Shown here: one piece after another, positions 47,785 to 59,858 of the stretch
How positions within the stretch are numbered: the stretch's first letter is position 1
Layout of the letters: every line of letters begins with the position of its first letter
DNA from: VRUE01 sp963822295
GTDB lineage: Bacteria > Actinomycetota > Thermoleophilia > Solirubrobacterales > 70-9
NCBI GenBank assembly: GCA_963822295.1
Contig: CAWGHD010000002.1
Coordinates: 682,001 to 746,000, forward strand
Reading direction: 5' to 3'
Length of the DNA: 64,000 nucleotides
Notes under the pieces: model-generated
Told to the model about the DNA's origin: nothing
Database searches by the model: none
Seen by the model: only the letters and a program-made list of their open reading frames with translations
Translations under genes and position numbers: made by a program

Positions 47785-49127
47785 GCCTGGCTCAGGCCCT
47801 CGAGATGCGCGCCGGGGATGGCGCGGACCTGATTCTGCGCGAGGCGACGGTGCTCGACCCGGTCGCCGGGATCGAGGGCCACCACGATGTCGTCGTCCGC
47901 GACGGCCGGATCGCCGAGCTGGCGGCGCCCGGCTCCGCCGCCGAGGACGGAGCCGAGGTCGTCGAGGCCTCCGGCCTGCACGCCCTTCCCGCCTTCTTCG
48001 ACCCCCACGTCCACCTGCGCGTCCCCGGCCACGAGCACAAGGAGGACATCGAAACCGGCACCCGGTCCGCCGCCGCGGGCGGCTACTGCGGCGTGATCGC
48101 GATGGCGAACACGACGCCGCCCGTGTCCCAGGCCGCCGACGTCGAGGCGCTGCGCGAGGCGGCCCGCGAGGGGGCCTCCGTGCCGACCGGCTTCCTCGCC
48201 ACGGTCAGCAAGGGGATGGCGGGGGAGGAGCTGACCGAGATGGCGGAGCTCCGCGACGCGGGCGCGCTCGGCTTCAGCGACGACGGGCTGCCGATCCGCA
48301 GCGCCGGCCTGCTGCGCCGCGCGCTCCAGTACCAGCGCCTCTGCGGCGGGACCATCGCCCTGCACGAGGAGGACCCCGAGCTCTCCGGCGACGGCGTCAT
48401 GCACGAGGGCTCGGTCTCGGCCGCGCTCGGCCTGGGCGGCATCCCCTCGGTCTCGGAGTCGACGATGATCGCCCGCGACGCGGCCCTGGCCGTCTACGAG
48501 GGCAGCCGCATCCACGTCCAGCACCTCTCCGCGGCGGAGTCGGTCGAGGCGGTGCGGGCGGCGAAGGCCGCCGGCGTCCAGATCAGCTGCGAGGCGACCC
48601 CGCACCACCTCTGCCTCACCGACGAGGAGGTGCGCAGCCTCGACGCGATGCGCTTCAAGATGAACCCGCCGCTGCGCACGGAGGCCGACCGCCAGGCGCT
48701 GATCGAGGGCCTGCGCGACGGCACGATCGACTGCATCGCCACCGACCACGCCCCCCACGCGACCGAGGAGAAGGAGGTCCCGTTCGAGCAGGCGGCGATG
48801 GGGGTGACCGGCCTCGAGACGGCCTTCGCCGCGATCCACACCGACCTCGTCCTGCCGGGGACGATCGAGCTCTCCCTGCTGGTCGAGCGGATGGCCGGCG
48901 GCGCCGCGCCGTTCGGGCTCGAGCGGCCGACGCTGGCGCCGGGCAGCGAGGCCAACGTCGCGCTCTGCGACCTCGGCGCCGAGTGGACGGTCGGGGAGGA
49001 TGGCTACGAGAGCCGCTCGCGCAACTCCTGGTGCGCCGGCCGGTCCCTGACCGGCCGGGTGCTGATGACCGTCGCCGGCGGCCAGGTCGCCTACCGGCTG
49101 CGCAGCTTCTCGCTGGGGGTGGCGTGA
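47781..49127 (+). CDS. pyrC: Dihydroorotase
   Basis: PyrC closes carbamoyl aspartate to dihydroorotate. The class I features are the metal motif FFDPHVHLRVPGHEHKEDIETG, AMANTTPPVSQ, EDPELSGDGVMHEGSVS, the second His pair in HVQHLSAAESVEAVR and CEATPHHLCL, and the catalytic Asp in CIATDHAPHATEEK. Length of about 448 residues is usual. GTG overlaps the pyrB stop (GTGA). No frame breaks here, in contrast to carA just downstream. Confidence 0.95.
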   Translation: MSLAQALEMRAGDGADLILREATVLDPVAGIEGHHDVVVRDGRIAELAAPGSAAEDGAEVVEASGLHALPAFFDPHVHLRVPGHEHKEDIETGTRSAAAGGYCGVIAMANTTPPVSQAADVEALREAAREGASVPTGFLATVSKGMAGEELTEMAELRDAGALGFSDDGLPIRSAGLLRRALQYQRLCGGTIALHEEDPELSGDGVMHEGSVSAALGLGGIPSVSESTMIARDAALAVYEGSRIHVQHLSAAESVEAVRAAKAAGVQISCEATPHHLCLTDEEVRSLDAMRFKMNPPLRTEADRQALIEGLRDGTIDCIATDHAPHATEEKEVPFEQAAMGVTGLETAFAAIHTDLVLPGTIELSLLVERMAGGAAPFGLERPTLAPGSEANVALCDLGAEWTVGEDGYESRSRNSWCAGRSLTGRVLMTVAGGQVAYRLRSFSLGVA

Positions 49128-50244
49128 TGGGCGGCGAGGCCGGCGCCTACGTCCTGCTCGAGGACGGGACCCGCTTCGACGGCGCCGGGCTCTGCGGCCA
49201 CGAGCAGCCGGTGACCGGCGAGGTCGTCTTCAACACCGCGATGACCGGCTACCAGGAGTCGGTCACCGACCCCTCCTACGCCGGCCAGATCATCGTCTTC
49301 ACCTACCCGCTGATCGGCAACTACGGGGTCTCGGCGGCGGCGATGGAGTCCGACCGCGTCCACGCCCGCGGCGGTCGTCATGCGCGACGCCAAGAACCGC
49401 GAGGACGTCGCCACCGCCGAGGGCGGCTGGCTCGACTGGCTCGCCGACTGCGGCGTGCCGGGCGTCAGCGGCGTCGACACCCGCGCCCTGGTCCGCCACA
49501 TCCGCGACGGCGGCGCGATGCGCGGCGGGATCTTCCCGGCCGCGATGCCCGAGGGGGAGGCGCGCGAGATGGTCGCCGCCGAGCCCTCGATGGACGGCGC
49601 CGACCTCGCCCGCGACGGTGACGCCGCCGGAGCCGGTCCGCTTCGAGGGCGACGGCCCGCACGTGGTCGGGATCGACACCGGGATCAAGATGAACATCGT
49701 CCGCCAGCTGCGCGAGCGCGACTGCCGGGTCACCCTGCTGCCCTGCGACACACCGGCCGCCGAGCAGTCCTCGCCGAGGAGCCGGACCTCGTCTTCCTCG
49801 CCAACGGCCCCGGCGACCCGGCCGCGCTCGACTACGTCGTCGACACGGTGCGCGAGCTGGTCGGCAAGCGGCCAGTGTTCGGCATCTGCCTCGGCCACCA
49901 GCTGCTCTGCCGCGCGGTCGGCCTCGAGACCTTCAAGCTCCCCTTCGGCCACCGCGGCGCCAACCACCCGGTCAAGGACCTGGCGACGGGCGCGATCGAC
50001 ATCACCTCGCAGAACCACGGCTTCGCGGTCGAGGGCCCGGGCGGCGAGCCGCGGATCGAGGCCGACGAGCCGGTGCGCTGGGAGACCGACTTCGGCGCCG
50101 CCGAGCTCTCCCACCTCAACCTCTACGACCGCACGGTCGAGGGCCTGGTCCTGCGCGACGTGTCCGGCGCCACCGTCCAGTACCACCCCGAGGCGGGCCC
50201 CGGCCCGCACGACGCCCGCCATCTCTTCGACAGCTTCCTCGACC

Positions 50245-50255
<11 letters not shown>
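49127..50255 (+). CDS. carA: Carbamoyl-phosphate synthase small chain, with multiple +1 frame breaks
   Basis: CarA hydrolyses glutamine and feeds ammonia to CarB. The N-terminal domain (LLEDGTRFDGAGL, VFNTAMTGYQESVTDPSYAGQI) and the glutaminase domain (LANGPGDPAALDY, nucleophile Cys in VFGICLGHQLLC, DITSQNHGFAV, HPEAGPGPHD) are complete. The frame changes near 49370-49373 (+1), 49615 (+1) and 49765 (net +2, or two +1 steps). Each time the family sequence resumes at once, e.g. MRDAKN, VTPPEPVRF, VLAEEPDLVFLANG. Corrected length is about 374 residues. The ATG overlaps the pyrC stop. Confidence 0.9.
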
Positions 50256-53359
<3,104 letters not shown>

Positions 53360-53363
<4 letters not shown>

Positions 53364-54212
53364 CGCGCACCGCTTCGGCCGCCGCCTCTGCGAGGTCGAC
53401 CGAGAACCGCGCCTCCGGCGGCTATCGCGTCTTCTCGCTGCTCGACGAGGAGGGCCCGGCTCCCGAGGCCGGCCAGTTCTACATGCTGGCCGCCGAGCGC
53501 CACTGGGAGGAGCGCGGCGGCCGCCCCTACCTGCCCCGGGCCATCTCGGTCGCCGATGCACAGAAGTCCCCGCATACCGGGGACAACGTCGACGGGGTCC
53601 AGTTCGACTTCCTGGTCGAGGGGATCGGCCCCGGGACCGAGCGGCTCTGCGAGCTGGAGGCGGGGGAGCGCGTCTGGGTCAACGGACCGCTCGGCAACGC
53701 CTTCTCGGAGCCCCGCGAGCTGGCCCCCGGGGCCGCCGGCGCGATCCTCGTCGGCGGCGGGATCGGCGTCGCGCCGCTCGCCCTGCTGCGGCGGCGCTTC
53801 GCGGCGCGCGGGGTGCCCACCCAGATCCTGCTCGGCTTCCGCGACCGCGCGCACTGCGGCGGGCTCGACGACCTCTTCTCCAGCTGCCAGATCGGCCTCG
53901 CGTCCGAGGACGGCCACCTCGGCGCACCGCGGCTACGTCACCGACCTGCTGGCGGCGATGCTCGAGGGCGACGACGCGGCGGAGCGCCGTCGTCTACTCC
54001 TGCGGCCCGCCGGCGATGCTGGAGGCCGTGCGGGCGATGTGCGCCGACCGGGGCGTCGCCTGCGAGCTGGCGATGGAGTCGCCGATGGCCTGCGGCTTCG
54101 GCGCCTGCTTCGGCTGCGCCGTGCCGCTCGCCGACGGGCGGCTACATGCGCCTCTGCGTCGACGGCCCGGTCGTCAGGCGGCGACCGGGTCGCCGAGGTG
54201 ACCCATGCCTGA
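53360..54212 (+). CDS. pyrK: Dihydroorotate dehydrogenase electron-transfer subunit, with four +1 frame breaks
   Basis: PyrK carries FAD and a [2Fe-2S] cluster and passes electrons from PyrD to NAD in class 1B enzymes. Seen are the FAD region (YLPRAISVADAQ), LVGGGIGVAPLALLRRRF, SCGPPAMLEAVRAMC, and the cluster cysteines in SPMACGFGACFGCAVP plus the last one in RLCVDGPVV. Breaks of +1 lie at 53924 (before HRGYVTDLL), about 53985 (before VVYSCGPP), 54139-54142 (before YMRLCVDG) and 54179 (before DRVAEVTHA). The stop falls just past the pyrD start. Confidence 0.88.
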
Positions 54213-55083
54213 GCTCTGCGGCATCGCCGCTGCGAGCACCCCGTGATCAACGCCTCCGGGACCTTCGACGCGATCGCCGCCCGGCGCGTCTTCGGGGACG
54301 CGCTGCTCGAGGAGTTCCCGTTCTCCGCCTTCGTCTCGAAGACGATCACCCCGGAGCCGCGCGCCGGCAACGCGCCCCAGCGGATCTGGGAGACCCCGGC
54401 CGGGATGATCAACTCGATCGGCCTGCCGAACAAGGGCCTGGAGGGGTTCCTCGAGCCAGGACCTGCCGCAGCTGGCCGAGCTGCCGGTGCCGCTGATCGT
54501 CTCGGTGATGGGGACGAGCCGCGAGGAGTTCACGCGGCTGGTCGAGGGCGTCGGCGCCCGCGAGGAGGTCGCCGGCGATCGAGCTCAACGTCTCCTGCCC
54601 CAACGTCCACTCGGGCCTGATCGTCGGCGAGCAGCCCGAGGAGACCGCTGGCGCTGCTCGAGGCGCTGCGGCCGCTGACCCCGAAGCCGCTGATCGTGAA
54701 GCTGACCCCGAACGTCGCCGACCCCGCCGCGGTCGCGGTCGCCGCCGAGGAGGGGGGAGCGGACGCGGTCTCCCTGATCAACACGCTGAAGGCGAGCGCG
54801 ATCGATCCGGTCAGCGGCGCGGCCCGGCATCGCCGCCGGGCACGGCGGCCTCTCGGGGCCGGCCGTGCGCCCGATCGCGGTGCAGCAGGTCCGCGCGGTC
54901 GCGGCCGCGGTCGGTCTGCCGATCGATCGGCATGGGAGGCGTCTGCGACGGCGCCGACGCGCTCGAGATTCATCGCCGCCGGGGCCACGGCTGGTGGCGG
55001 TCGGGACCGAGAATTTCCGCGACCCGCTGGCGGGTCGCCGGGTCGCCGCGGAGCTCGCCGCTCTGTCGTCCGCTCGGCGCTAG
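54205..55083 (+). CDS. pyrD: Dihydroorotate dehydrogenase, catalytic subunit, with nine +1 frame breaks
   Basis: PyrD oxidises dihydroorotate to orotate with FMN; the neighbouring pyrK makes it class 1B. Family order is complete at normal spacing: HPVINASGTFD, SKTITPEPRAGN, GMINSIGLPNKGL, ELNVSCPNVHSG with the catalytic Cys, PLIVKLTPN, SLINTL, GGLSGPAVRPIAV, IGMGGV and AVGTENFRDP. To read it, +1 steps are needed near 54226-54229, 54236, 54456, 54574, 54647, 54822, 54925, 54968 and 54990-54992. One is unambiguous: CCG-ATC-g-ATC-GGC-ATG inside the invariant P-I-I-G-M-G-G motif. Confidence 0.88.
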
Positions 55084-55150
55084 TCGCTTCCGGTACTCGA
55101 CCTCGAGTCGAGGTCTAGGTGAATTTCACGCGAAATCGCCTGAGATGCCC

Positions 55151-55178
55151 TTGCACGCTGTCGGGCCACGGCTATACT
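55151..55178 (+). promoter_or_regulatory. mihF promoter, leaderless type
   Basis: -35 TTGCAC (55151-55156), 16-bp spacer, -10 TATACT (55173-55178). The mihF ATG begins 11 bases after the -10, so transcription would start within a few bases of the AUG and no ribosome site is present. Confidence 0.75.
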
Positions 55179-55188
55179 CGCCGCCGCA

Positions 55189-55523
55189 ATGCCGCGCCCC
55201 AGTCAAGACCTCCGCCGCGGCCCCAGAGAGGTCGTTCGATCAGAGGATGGAGGCGCTCAAGCGGGCGAACGACATCCGCACCGCCCGGGCCAAGCTCAAG
55301 AAGGACCTGAAGGCGGGCAAGGCGAGCATCCACGCGCTGCTGCTCGACCCGCCGGAGTACGTGCTGACCGCGAAGGTCTTCGACATGCTGCTCGCCGTCC
55401 CCAAGTACGGCCGGGTGAAGACGAACCGCATCCTCAACCAGTGCCGGATCTCGCCCGTCGAAGACGATCGGCGGCCTCTCCGAGCGCCAGCGCACCGAGC
55501 TCGTCAGCCTGCTCCGCCGCTAG
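55189..55523 (+). CDS. mihF: Actinobacterial integration host factor mIHF, with two +1 frame breaks
   Basis: mIHF is a nucleoid protein of actinobacteria with a helix-two-turn-helix DNA-binding domain. Read with two corrections it is about 111 residues: MPRP, then VKTSAAAPERSFDQRMEALK, RTARAKLKKDLKAGK, LLLDPPEYVLTAKVFDMLLAVPKYGRVKTNRILNQCRIS and SKTIGGLSERQRTELV. The breaks are at 55201 (CCC-a-GTC, fifth codon) and about 55455 (in RISP/SKTIGG). The ATG is fixed by the leaderless promoter, which makes the fifth-codon break hard to avoid by choosing another start. It precedes gmk as in other actinobacteria. Confidence 0.87.
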
Positions 55524-55564
55524 CTCCCAGCGCCGCCGCCGCGCCGGTCAGTATCCGTCGCCGG

Positions 55565-56144
55565 ATGTCCAAGGTCTTCGTCATCACCGGCCCCTCGGGA
55601 GTCGGCAAGGGAACGCTGATCAAGGAGCTGCTGCAGCGTGTCCCCGATCTCGAGCTGTCGATCTCGGCGACGACGCGGGAGCCGCGCGAGGGCGAGGAGG
55701 ATGGACGGGACTACCACTTCCTGACACCGCAGGAGTTCGACCGCCGGGCCGAGGAGAAGGACTTCCTCGAGTTCGCGACCTACAGCGGCAACCGCTACGG
55801 GACGCTGCGCTCCGAGGTCGAGCGGCGGCTCGTCCGCGGGCCACTCGGTCGTGCTCGAGATCGAGGTCCAGGGCGCCCGGCAGGTGCGGGCGGCGAAGCC
55901 GGAGTCGGTCCAGATCTTCATCGCGCCGCCCGACCCGACCCATCTGCGCCGCCGGCTCGAGGCACGCGGCACCGACTCCGCCGAGGCGATCGACACCCGG
56001 CTCGAGATCGCCGAACAGGAGCTCGCCGTCCAGGGCGACTTCGACCACCGCGTCGTCAACGACGATCTCGGGCGCGCCGCGGGCGAGCTGGAGGAGATCG
56101 TGCGCGCCGAGTTGGACTTACCTCTAGACTCCGCGGCCGAATGA
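55565..56144 (+). CDS. gmk: Guanylate kinase, with one +1 frame break
   Basis: Gmk converts GMP to GDP with ATP. P-loop VITGPSGVGKGTLIKELL, SISATTREPREGEEDGRDYHFL, the GMP-binding YSGNRYGT, and VVLEIEVQGARQVR, then IFIAPPDP and the lid region are present in order. At 55841 the frame shifts by +1 (CGC-GGG-c-CAC-TCG), between RRLVRG and HSVVLEI, with family spacing kept. Corrected length is about 192 residues. The stop overlaps rpoZ. Confidence 0.92.
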
Positions 56145-56375
56145 TCAAACCACGCGTAGACAGACTCCTCGATCACGCCGACTCGCACTACGCCGCGGTC
56201 GTCGTCGCCGCCAAGCGCGCGCGTCAGATCAACAGCTACTTACCACAACCTCGGCGAGGGCAGTTTCGGTGAGTACCCGCCGCCGATGGTCGAGATCGGC
56301 AACGACAGGAACTACCTCTCGATCGCGCTCGAAGAGCTTGCCGAGGGCAAGCTCAAATACGAGTACCGAGCCTGA
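56141..56375 (+). CDS. rpoZ: RNA polymerase omega subunit, with one +1 frame break
   Basis: Omega helps assemble RNA polymerase by chaperoning beta-prime. The 78-residue sequence shows RVDRLLDHADSHYAAVVVAAKRARQIN, then SYYHNLGEGSFGEYPPPMVE and LSIALEELAEGKLKYEY. At 56240 an extra T (AGC-TAC-t-TAC-CAC) breaks the frame inside the conserved RQIN.YY segment; without it the protein would end after about 45 residues in QFR. ATG overlaps the gmk stop. Confidence 0.9.
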
Positions 56376-56417
56376 GCCCCGCGCCCCGCAAAGGGCGCGT
56401 GATCACCGGAGGAACCG

Positions 56418-57663
56418 ATGGCCAGAATCCTGCTTGGCGTAAGTGGTGGGATAGCCGCCTACAAGGCGCTGGAGCTCGCCCGCCTGGCCACCGTCGCCGG
56501 CCACGGCGTCCGCGTGCTGATGACGGAGAGCGCCACCCGCTTCGTCGGCGCCGCCTCCTTCGAGGGCATCGTCGGCGCCCCGGTGCTGATCTCCGAGTTC
56601 GAGCGCGACCCGCTGCGCGGCGGCTTCCCGGGCGACCCGCGCCCCGAGCACGACCCGATCGGCCACCTCGAGCTGGCCGCCAACTGCGATGCCTTTCTGG
56701 TCGCCCCGGCCTCGGCCAACACGATCGCGAAGCTGGCCGCCGGCGCGGCCGACTCGATGCTCACCACCTCCTTCCTCGCCTGCGCCGCGCCGCGCCTGGT
56801 GGCGCCGGCGATGAACGACCGCATGCTACGCCGACGCGGCGACCCAGGCGAACCTGGCGACCCTGCGCGAGCGCGGCGTCATCGTGATCGAGCCCGAGGA
56901 GGGCCGCCTCGCCTCGCGCGGCGAGCACGGCCGCGGGCGGCTCCCCGACCCGGCGCGGCTGCTCGCCCGGGTCGAGTCCGCGCTGCCGGCGGGACAGCGG
57001 CCCTGGGACGGGCTGCGCGTGCTGGTCACCGCCGGCGGCACCCGCGAGCCGATCGACCCGGTCCGCTTCCTCGGCAACCGCTCCAGCGGCCGCATGGGCT
57101 TCGCGCTCGCCGCCGCCGCTGCCAGGCGCGGCGCCGACGTCACCCTGATCGCCGCCAACGTGTCGCTGCCGGAGCCCGCCGGAGTCCGCCGCATCGACGT
57201 CGAGACGGCCGCCGAGCTCGCGGCTGCCGCCGAGGCCGAGTTCCCCGACAGCCATGTCCTCGTGATGGCGGCTGCGCCGGCCGACTTCCGCGCCGCCGCG
57301 GTGGCGCCGGGAAAGCTCAGCCGCGGCGAGCGCCTCGAGCTCAACCTCGAGCCGACCGAGGACATCCTCGCCGGCCTTTCGGCGGGCCGCAGCGACGCCC
57401 AGACGATCGTCGGCTTCGCCGCCGAGCACGGCGAGGGCGGGGCGGAGCGGGCCCGCGCCAAGCTCCTGCGCAAGGGTGCCGACATGATCGTGCTCAACGA
57501 CGTCTCCGACCCCTCGATCGGGTTCGAGAGCGAGGAGAACGCCGTCACCCTGATCGACGCCTCCTCCGAGACGCCCGTGCCGATCGCCTCGAAGGACTCG
57601 ATCGCCGACGCGATCCTCGACCGGGTCGACCAGCTCCGGGAGGGAGCCCGCGGGCTATACTGA
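56418..57663 (+). CDS. coaBC: Bifunctional phosphopantothenoylcysteine decarboxylase/synthase, with one +1 frame break
   Basis: CoaBC makes 4'-phosphopantetheine in coenzyme A synthesis. The CoaC half has ILLGVSGGIAAYKALELARL, the PASANTIAKLAAGAADSML loop and VAPAMNDRM; the CoaB half has VLVTAGGTREPIDPVRFLGNRSSGRMG, VMAAAPADFR, LEPTEDILA and MIVLNDVS. At 56826 an extra C (CGC-ATG-c-TAC-GCC) shifts the frame inside AMN.RM, after which YADAATQANLATLRERG continues as in homologues. Its last codons contain TATACT, a possible -10 for the nusA operon. Confidence 0.93.
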
Positions 57664-57698
57664 GCACAAGCTTTATCGTTCATATGCGTGTACGAGAA

Positions 57699-57720
57699 GT
57701 GGGCCTGGCCCACTTTTTTT
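57699..57720 (+). terminator. Intrinsic terminator or attenuator ahead of rimP
   Basis: Six-bp stem GTGGGC/GCCCAC, loop CTG, then seven T residues, ending 15 bases before the rimP ATG. It can end the coaBC transcript and, since a -10-like TATACT lies 38 bases upstream, also act as an attenuator of the rimP-nusA-infB operon. Confidence 0.85.
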
Positions 57721-57735
57721 CGCCCCGAACCCGTC

Positions 57736-57993
57736 ATGAACGACCTTCAAGAGGACATCCAGAAGCAGCTATCGGAGCTCGACTCGGAGCTCGACGTCGT
57801 GGCCGTGGAGCAGCCCGGCAAGGAAATGCTCCGGATCTTCATCGACCACCCGAGCGGCGTCGACCTGGCGCTCTGCGAACGGGTCACCAAGCACCTCAAC
57901 CACCTGCGCGCCGACTACTCGCTCGAGGTCTCCTCCCCGGGCCCCAAGTACAGCCGCGCCACCCAATCCACCGAAGCCAAGGAGACCCCGTGA
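57736..57993 (+). CDS. rimP: Ribosome maturation factor RimP, lacking the C-terminal domain
   Basis: RimP is needed for 30S assembly. The N-terminal domain is normal (LDSELDVVAVEQPGKEMLRIFIDHPSGVDLALCERVTKHLNHL, then YSLEVSSPG). The SSPG that usually leads into the R-P-L-x-x-x-x-x-F-x-R-F-x-G segment is followed here by PKYSRATQSTEAKETP and a stop, so the SH3-like C-terminal domain (about 65-70 residues) is absent and the protein is 85 residues, against about 150. The frame is intact. It overlaps nusA by four bases. It sits within the frame-broken stretch, so an assembly deletion is possible. Confidence 0.8.
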   Translation: MNDLQEDIQKQLSELDSELDVVAVEQPGKEMLRIFIDHPSGVDLALCERVTKHLNHLRADYSLEVSSPGPKYSRATQSTEAKETP

Positions 57994-59858
57994 CCAAAGA
58001 GATCGTCGACGCAGTCAAGGCGCTCGAGCAGGAGAAGGGAATCTCCTCCGACAAGCTGATGGACGCGCTCGCCGACGCGCTGCTCTCGGCCTACAAGAAG
58101 ACCCCCGGCGCCGCCAAGTACGCGCGCGTCGACCTCGACCACGAGACCGGCGACTTCCGCGTCTTCGAACTGATCCTGCCGCCGGAGCTGGAGGAGAAAC
58201 TCCTCGCCGAGGCGGTCGAAGCCCAGGAGGAAGAGAGCGCGAGGTCGACCCGGAGACCGGCGAACTGCGCGAGCCCGAGGAGCCCGAGCTCGACCCGGAG
58301 ATGATCGCTCCCTACGAGGACCAGATCAGCACCAGCGACGTCACCCCCGAAGACTTCGGCCGGATCGCCGCCCAGACCGCCAAGCAGGTGATCCTGCAGC
58401 GGATCCGCGAGGCCGAGCGGATGATGATGTTCGACGAGTACCAGGACCGGGTCGGCGAGCTGATCACCGGGATCATCCAGCAGTCCGACAAGCGCTACAC
58501 GCTGGTCCAGCTGCGCGAGCGGGTCGAGGCGCTGCTGCCCAAGTCCGAGCAGGTCTACAACGAGCGCTACGACCACGGGATGCGGGTCAAGGCCGTGATC
58601 ACCGACGTCTCGGACTCGACCAAAGGCCCGGCGATCGTCGTCTCCCGCCGCAGCCCCGAGCTGATCAAGAAGCTCTTCGAAATGGAGGTCCCGGAGATCG
58701 CCGACAAGCTGGTCGAGATCGTCGGCGTCGCCCGCGAGCCCGGCTACCGCTCGAAGATCGCCGTCGTCTCCCACGCCGACGGGGTCGACCCGGTCGGCGC
58801 CTGCGTCGGCCCCCGCGGCTCGCGCGTGCGGATGGTCGTCTCCGAGCTGCGCGGCGAGAAGATCGACATCATTCCCCACAACGACGAGCCCGGCCGCTTC
58901 GTGGCGAAGGCGCTCTCACCGGCCCGCGTGCGCGAGGTCATCGTCGACGACGAGGAGCGCCAGGCGACCGTGATCGTCCCCGACGACCAGCTCTCGCTGG
59001 CGATCGGCCGCGACGGCCAGAACGCCCGGCTCGCCGCCCGCCTGACCGGCTGGCGTGTGGACATCAAGTCCGAGACCGAGTTCGCCCAGGACGACGAGGA
59101 GATCGAGTACGAGGGCGAGGAGCAGGCCGACGGGCGCTGCATGGCGGTGCTCTCCAACGGCCGTCGCTGCCCGAACGCGGCGATCGAGCGGATCGACCTA
59201 CTGCGGCCTTCCGGCCCACCAGGCGCTGAGCCGCTTCGAGACCAACCAGATCGCGGTCCTGGCCCCGCTCGCCGAGGCGGAGGTCGCGATCCTCGCCGAC
59301 GCCGACGCCGACGAGGGCCAGGTCAAGGAGATCGTCGAGCGGGCCGAAAGCCAGTTCGTCGAGCCGGTGGATGAGGAGCCTGAGGAGGAGGTCGCCGAGG
59401 AGGCGCCGGACGCCGAGGGTTCAGACGCCGCAGCCGCGGGGCCTGACGCGGCCTCGGAGGGGCCTGCGGGCGGCGGCTCCGCCGCCGTTCTCGACCCCTC
59501 CGAGTCCACGCCACCCGCGGATGAGACGTCTGAGGACTCGGCGGAGGAGGCTCTCGACGACGACTCTGGGGCCGAGCAGCCGGAGGACGAGGCCGCCGAG
59601 GAATCCGACGAAGAAGTGGAGCCCGAGGAACAGGAAGAGGCCGCCGAGGTCGCCGATGAGGCTGATGAGACACCCGCCGCCCCCGGAAGCGAAGCTGAGG
59701 AGGCGGCGGCTGATGGCGAAGCCCTGCCCTCGGCCGACGACGATCCATCCGATGCTCCTTCGGAGGAGGCCGAGGGCCCCGCCGACGACGCCGAGGGTGA
59801 CGAGGCCGCGGCTGACGAGGCCGAGGAGCCGGTCGCCGAGGAGGCTGAGCAGGCCTAG
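57990..59858 (+). CDS. nusA: Transcription factor NusA with extra Cys motif and acidic tail, frame-broken
   Basis: NusA controls pausing, termination and antitermination. The N-terminal domain, S1 (VITDVSDSTKGPAIVVSRRSPELI), KH1 (RGSRVRMVVSELRGEKIDII) and KH2 (IGRDGQNARLAARLTGW) are in order. After KH2 there is C-x11-C then Y-C-G-x-P-A-H (RCMAVLSNGRRCPNAA, YCGLPAHQAL), a possible zinc knuckle, then a tail of about 150 residues rich in Glu, Asp and Ala. Frame changes lie near 58238 (net +2) and 59198 (GAC-c-TAC-TGC). GTG start overlaps rimP. Confidence 0.92.
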
